From NCBI GenBank assembly GCA_016926135.1, contig JAFGPH010000074.1:1-18470 (forward strand): a stretch of 18,470 nucleotides of DNA, read 5' to 3'. Shown here one piece after another: positions 15,705 through 18,470 of the stretch (position 1 is the first letter of the stretch; each line of letters starts with the position of its first letter). The DNA comes from Deltaproteobacteria bacterium (GTDB taxonomy: Bacteria; Desulfobacterota; DSM-4660; Desulfatiglandales; HGW-15). The notes under the pieces are model-generated. The model saw only the letters and a program-made list of their open reading frames with translations, was not told the DNA's origin and did no database searches. Position numbers and translations under genes: made by a program.

Positions 15705-16121
15705 TCAGGCTGCTGCCTTGACGATCATGAAATCCTGGTAGGATCGTATGTAGTCGGCTTCTTCGTAAGGCAGGGAGGCAAGAACGAGACATATCCCGCC
15801 GGAGGAGAAGTTTTCCAGTTCCCGCCAAATGAGACGGGGCACGTAGATGCCGTAATAAGGCCGACTGAGGTTTATGCGCCTCTTCTCGCGTCCATCGTCA
15901 AGTAGCACATCGAAACTGCCAACTGCCGAGACAATTAGCTGCTGCAATTCCTTGTGGGCGTGCCCTGCCCGGTTGGCACCACCCGGGATGTCATAGAGGT
16001 AATAGACGCGCTGAATCGCGAAGGGAATGTGTTCTCCGCCGTAGATCGGGGTGATATATCCCCTGCGCTCGCCGATCCTGGGTAGGTCAATCAGGATACA
16101 GTCGTCTACAGTCGTGCTCAT
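15705..16121 (-). CDS. FdtA/QdtA-like dTDP-sugar 3,4-ketoisomerase (WxcM-like cupin), copy with both histidines
   Basis: 138 residues, the normal length of FdtA/QdtA cupins, which convert dTDP-4-keto-6-deoxyglucose to the 3-keto sugar before transamination. The cupin core is visible: IQRVYYLYDIPGGANRAGHAHK at 37-57 (H54 and H56 correspond to the conserved histidine pair), LQQLIVSAVGSFDVLLDDG at 59-77, YYGIYVPRLIWREL and LVLASLPYEEADYIRSYQDF at the C terminus. ATG 16121 overlaps the stop of the preceding paralog by 4 bp (ATGA), so the two are translationally coupled. The aminotransferase that should use its product survives only as a stub directly downstream, so this enzyme may now lack a pathway partner in the locus. 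Confidence 0.9.
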   Translation of the reverse strand: MSTTVDDCILIDLPRIGERRGYITPIYGGEHIPFAIQRVYYLYDIPGGANRAGHAHKELQQLIVSAVGSFDVLLDDGREKRRINLSRPYYGIYVPRLIWRELENFSSGGICLVLASLPYEEADYIRSYQDFMIVKAAA

Positions 16122-16573
16122 TGACTCTCACCCCGCAGGGAAACATATCTATCATAGTCCCGAATGTAATCGTCCGGAGAGTAAGGTAGAGATGCGAGGA
16201 CCAGGGCCACGGAGTTGGTGGAGAAGTTTTGCATCCGTCTCCAGATCATCCCTGGAATGTACAAACCGTAGTAAGCCCGGTTGAGCGTGACGATCTTCTG
16301 GGCTATACCATCATCGAGGAGTACATCAAAGCCGCCGGAGAGGGCAATAATACACTCCTCCATCTCCCGATAGGCATGGCTTCCTCTGGATTCCCCTCCC
16401 GGCACGTCGTATATCCAGTAAGCACGAGCGATATTGAAAGGAATGTGGTTCCGTTGCTCGATGAACGAGAGATTTCCACGATCGTCTGGGATTTTGGGGA
16501 AATGCACCAGGGCGCAGTCGTATACTGACCTGAGGCGGTTTTTCAGCTTGTCCTTTTCGGAGGCAGAAGACAA
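16118..16573 (-). CDS. WxcM/FdtA-like cupin paralog with altered histidine motif
   Basis: 151 residues, collinear with the gene just downstream: IPFNIARAYWIYDVPGG, FDVLLDDG, YYGLYIPGMIWRRM and LVLASLPYSPDDYIRDYDRY are shared cupin-family blocks. The HAH motif reads HAY here (H66, Y68 in ESRGSHAYREMEE), so a histidine thought to take part in catalysis in FdtA/QdtA is replaced by tyrosine. It may be a related isomerase with another specificity, or a non-catalytic partner. The start is TTG 16573: the nearest upstream in-frame codon that matters is a stop, no ATG or GTG is available, and GAGG lies about ten bases upstream. The TTG follows a run of eight T residues. The remnant acyltransferase gene ends 18 bp upstream. 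Confidence 0.85.
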   Translation of the reverse strand: MSSASEKDKLKNRLRSVYDCALVHFPKIPDDRGNLSFIEQRNHIPFNIARAYWIYDVPGGESRGSHAYREMEECIIALSGGFDVLLDDGIAQKIVTLNRAYYGLYIPGMIWRRMQNFSTNSVALVLASLPYSPDDYIRDYDRYVSLRGESQ

Positions 16574-16591
16574 AAAAAAGGTCCTCGAATT

Positions 16592-17266
16592 TCAGTAGAG
16601 ATCCCTGCCCCACTTCCTGTGCAGGGTGTCGAATTCATCGATCATAGCCCTGAGCCTCCCCCTTTCGGGAGTTTTGTCGTTCAGGACATATTCGATGATT
16701 TCCTCGGCGTATTCTGCGAATCCGTACTTCTCGATAGCGTAGTGATTCACGCTGACAGGCCGTCCGGGAACCTATCTCGAGAAAGGCCTAGTATTGTTCA
16801 AGACGGAGGCTCCCATCCCAACGATGGAGTAATGACCGATAACCGTGTGCTGATGAACGGCTGCACCTTGAGAGATCGTCGCGCCCTGTAAGACCTTGAC
16901 TAGGCCTGCCGCGACCATAGCTGAAATAGCGACGTGATCATAAATTACCGCATCGTGTGCGATTTGCACGCTTGGCATGAGGTGCACGTTACTGCCAATG
17001 GATGTCAACTCCTCGCTTAGAGGTTTCTGGATGGCCGTAAACTCCCTAATAATGTTGCTGCTACCGATGACGATTTGTCTTTCTGAGGAGTCGTACCTCG
17101 GGTTGCTGCTGTCTGTCCCTGGAGAGCCAATCACCACATTGGGCCTATGATATTGTCATTTCCTATGCTCAGAGGACCAAATTAGGATAGTGTGGAGGAG
17201 AATCCTGTTGCCGTCTCCCACAGTGACGGAACCCTCGATGATGACTGTGCTATGAATTTCATTCAT
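16592..17266 (-). pseudogene. LpxA/QdtC-like hexapeptide acyltransferase with two frameshifts and an amber codon
   Basis: The family can be followed through about 225 codons in three pieces. Piece 1, from ATG 17266: MNEIHSTVIIEGSVTVGDGN and on to ILI. One extra base in the A run at 17179-17181 shifts the frame. Piece 2: GPLSIGNDNIIGP. One missing base near 17138-17146 shifts it back. Piece 3: NVVIGSPGTDSSNPRYDSSE, then IVIGSSNIIREFTAIQKP, VQIAHDAVIYDHV and MGASVLNNTRPFSR. An in-frame TAG at 16772-16774 follows, after which VPGRPVSVNHYAIEKYGF continues in the same frame to TGA 16592. Intact relatives acylate nucleotide sugars or UDP-GlcNAc; next to FdtA-like genes, a QdtC-type N-acyltransferase for a 3-amino-6-deoxy sugar is most likely. 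Sequencing error could explain individual lesions. Confidence 0.85.
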
Positions 17267-17454
17267 GTGAACGGGAGTACCAGGAAGGAGAGCGCTTCTC
17301 CCTTATGGCGGGTCAGAGGACAGGAATCAGCCCCGCCGTTTCCCTTTAAAGCATTGTTCTGGGACGGCTCCGCCCCTTGAGTTACAGGGGTTTATCGCTG
17401 CAACTTCCCGTATACGCGCCTGTTTCCTGCCAGAAGAGGGGACTGGAGACCAGC
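17267..17454 (-). promoter_or_regulatory. Leader region between regulator gene and biosynthetic operon, with hairpins
   Basis: No coding signal. Minus-strand RNA could form CCCCT-N8-AGGGG (17373-17390), a GC-rich hairpin from GGGACGG/CCGCCCC (17361-17376) and AAGGGAGA-AGCG-CTCTCCTT (17285-17304). No convincing -35/-10 pair was found, so transcription may read through from the regulator. No exact JUMPStart/ops sequence was seen. A role in transcript elongation control is only a guess. Confidence 0.35.
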
Positions 17455-17835
17455 TCACAATCGTTCGTGGAGGCCGGTCTCCCGCCTCAGGTCAAATGCC
17501 GAACCCTGCTCGTGGAGCTCACTGGAGATCTCCTCGATCTGCCTCTTGATCTCCTCGTACTCCTCCACCTTCCTGCGCAGAAAAGCCACGGCCAAACGGC
17601 CCTTTTCTTCAATGCCGCTGGGCGTGAGCAGGTAGGCGAACTGGTTCCTGTTCCCTGAAGCCTTGAAACGGTGGATTCTGATGAAGCCTTGCCCAGCCAG
17701 TTCGGCAAGGCAGAAATTCACCTTGCCCAGGCTGATTCCCATCTCCCTGGCCATGTGGCGTTGAGTGATTTCGCCGCCCCTGCTGAGGATCCTGAGCAGG
17801 CGATAACGGATTTCCTGTTCCTGAGGGTTGTTCAT
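17455..17835 (-). CDS. MarR-family EPS-associated transcriptional regulator
   Basis: 126 residues. The N-terminal two thirds form a winged helix-turn-helix: EIRYRLLRILSRGGEITQRH, then the recognition region MAREMGISLGKVNFCLAELA and wing GFIRIHRFKASGNRNQFAYL. LLTPSGIEEKGRLAVAFLRRK follows, then a coiled-coil-like tail (VEEYEEIKRQIEEISSELHE). This pattern matches the small MarR-type regulators found at the head of many exopolysaccharide clusters, which are thought to control the cluster. It is the first gene of the unidirectional locus. ATG 17835 has no ribosome binding site; the likely transcription start is only two or three bases upstream, which suggests leaderless translation. The dyad at its start codon suggests autoregulation. 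Confidence 0.9.
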   Translation of the reverse strand: MNNPQEQEIRYRLLRILSRGGEITQRHMAREMGISLGKVNFCLAELAGQGFIRIHRFKASGNRNQFAYLLTPSGIEEKGRLAVAFLRRKVEEYEEIKRQIEEISSELHEQGSAFDLRRETGLHERL

Positions 17836-17845
17836 GAGATGAACA
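17829..17845. promoter_or_regulatory. Candidate operator dyad over the regulator start codon
   Basis: Perfect inverted repeat TGTTCAT-GAG-ATGAACA, 7+3+7 bases, spanning the ATG, the inferred transcription start and the edge of the -10 box. A repressor bound here would block initiation. MarR proteins bind such short dyads and often repress themselves; binding by this regulator is an inference. Confidence 0.55.
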
Positions 17846-17873
17846 CTTTAATTTGCAATGGTTTTGCTGTCAA
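17845..17873 (-). promoter_or_regulatory. Sigma-70-type promoter for the regulator and probably the operon
   Basis: The minus strand has TTGACA at 17873-17868, a 17-base spacer and TAAAGT at 17850-17845. The -35 box is a perfect consensus and the -10 matches four of six positions. Initiation six or seven bases downstream gives a start near 17838, against an ATG at 17835. It is the best promoter in the window. Confidence 0.7.
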
Positions 17874-17930
17874 CAGGGATGTTTGCCACGCAGCCCCGAA
17901 CGCCAGATCAAGGCTCCTGAGAAACAGCTA

Positions 17931-18004
17931 TCTCACACAGAGCCGCGGAGGGCACAGAGATTAGTTTTTCATAAGACTTCGTGTTTTGGTAGCTTTGTGT
18001 GAAA
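17931..18004. repeat. Imperfect palindromic intergenic repeat
   Basis: The left arm starts TCTCACACAGAG (17931) and contains GGCACAGAG; the right arm contains CTTCGTG and ends CTTTGTGTGAAA (18004). The arms are complementary over most of about 28 bases around an AT-rich centre. The pattern resembles the dispersed CACAGAG/CTCTGTG-type intergenic palindromes seen in many environmental genomes. Function unknown. Confidence 0.55.
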
Positions 18005-18130
18005 TTAAAAGCAATTTCTTTCCTCAACGACTCCGGAGAGTATTGTCGGAGCCGGGTTCTCAAGCGGGACGAGGAATTGTCTTACAAAGGGCACATGGAT
18101 CAGAGGCGGCCCTTGTTGCGCAAAGCGTGG

Positions 18131-18165
18131 AGAAAGAAAAAGGCAGCTGCCATCGACAGCTGCCT
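18131..18165 (-). terminator. Rho-independent terminator, minus strand
   Basis: A perfect 9-bp stem, AGGCAGCTG/CAGCTGCCT (18141-18149 and 18157-18165) with a 7-base loop, is followed on the minus strand by TTTTCTTTCT (18140-18131). It would end transcripts entering from the right and insulate the polysaccharide operon. No intact gene feeding it is in the window. Confidence 0.8.
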
Positions 18166-18260
18166 CGTTCATTCTGGCTCCCCGCTTCAGACAACCGCAA
18201 GAACGTTTCAGATTCATTTCAATACAAATCTAAGTCCTTGAAATCAAGGCCTTCTTCTAA

Positions 18261-18386
18261 AACAAAAAAAAAGACCCTCCTGGGCCACACCCCCTTCATA
18301 TCGCAAAACAATTCCAGCAGCAATTGGAAACCGGATCGGTTAACAAGGCCGAGCTGGCCCGCAGGCACGGCATGAGCCGGGAGTGA
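18261..18386 (+). pseudogene. Helix-turn-helix gene fragment, probably from a mobile element
   Basis: Between TAA 18258 and TGA 18384 the plus strand encodes a short frame with GPHPLHIAKQFQQQLETGSV and NKAELARRHGMSRE. The end looks like the first helix and turn of an HTH (AELARR.GMSR), as found in recombinases and transposase N termini. It has no start codon and is cut off after MSRE by the stop codon, so it is called a remnant. The exact family is unclear. Confidence 0.45.
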
Positions 18387-18470
18387 AAAGAGAACATTGT
18401 CTTTATCGGTCTCCCGCGCCTCTTCCAAGAACTCGCTATCGCCAAGGCCGACGGCTCCTATCCCAAAATC
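18387..18470 (+). pseudogene. IstB-like (IS21 helper ATPase) remnant with the Walker A region deleted
   Basis: In frame directly after the TGA at 18384, the plus strand reads KENIVFIGLP then RLFQELAIAKADGSYPKI and leaves the window. IstB proteins have KEN(I/V)xFIGPPGxGKTHLA, then about 25 residues, then a LF.ELAIA.ADGSY segment. Here the two blocks are joined directly, so the P-loop and following residues are lost. It is the only sign of an insertion sequence relative here and continues beyond the right edge. Confidence 0.65.

Larger units (their letters stand above)
17874..18260. other. Non-coding stretch upstream of the regulator
   Basis: No open frame here shows family features or a ribosome binding site. 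Apart from the palindromic repeat and the minus-strand terminator listed separately, nothing recognisable was found. Confidence 0.6.

Noticed and set aside
18219..18428. Minus-strand 69-codon frame upstream of the terminator
   Set aside because: It is antisense to the HTH and IstB-like remnants and has no family signal or ribosome binding site.
1..18470. CRISPR array, tRNA or rRNA genes
   Set aside because: No regularly spaced direct repeats and no tRNA- or rRNA-like sequence were seen.

Overview
The window is a one-directional surface-polysaccharide (EPS or O-antigen type) biosynthesis locus. Every recognisable intact gene lies on the minus strand, so transcription runs from about 17.8 kb down to position 1 and leaves the window. 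Moderate-to-high GC, a MarR-type EPS-associated regulator, WxcM/FdtA-like proteins and a long WbaP/WcaJ-type initiating transferase suggest a Gram-negative, perhaps of the Desulfobacterota (old Deltaproteobacteria). That placement is an inference; there is no rRNA or housekeeping marker.

Layout in transcription order. (1) 17874-18470: non-coding and decayed mobile DNA, with an HTH-like fragment, an IstB-like (IS21 helper ATPase) fragment lacking its Walker A region, a minus-strand terminator and a palindromic repeat. (2) 17455-17873: the MarR-family regulator, with a good sigma-70-type promoter placed so close to the ATG that the message would be nearly leaderless, and a perfect dyad over the start codon that could be its operator. 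(3) 17267-17454: a leader with hairpins. (4) 15560-17266: a decaying dTDP-3-amino-sugar module: an LpxA/QdtC-like acyltransferase broken by two frameshifts and an amber codon, two tandem FdtA/QdtA-like ketoisomerases, and a frameshifted N-terminal stub of a DegT/FdtB-type aminotransferase that stops where the next gene starts. (5) 8267-15564: radical SAM/SPASM-like protein, hexapeptide acyltransferase, Wzx flippase, GT2, GT4 and an O-antigen polymerase/ligase. (6) 4823-8270: three GT4 glycosyltransferases, two of them a tandem duplication. (7) 4484-4820: a MITE-like element filling almost the whole gap between two genes. (8) 1-4471: a methyltransferase, a WecG/TagA-type transferase, the initiating sugar-phosphate transferase, a short two-helix membrane protein and a secreted multi-domain protein running off the left edge.

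How it fits together: the polyprenyl-phosphate transferase puts the first sugar phosphate on the lipid carrier, the WecG-like enzyme probably adds the second sugar, four GT4 and one GT2 enzymes extend the repeat unit, the methyltransferase and acyltransferase may decorate it, the Wzx-like protein flips it and the Wzy/WaaL-like protein polymerises or ligates it. No export proteins (Wza/Wzc) and no intact nucleotide-sugar pathway are present.

The most interesting signals are the eroded amino-sugar module with its aminotransferase scar beside an unusual radical SAM gene, the MITE-like element, the apparently leaderless self-regulated MarR gene, and the single in-frame stop between the two-helix peptide and the secreted repeat protein.
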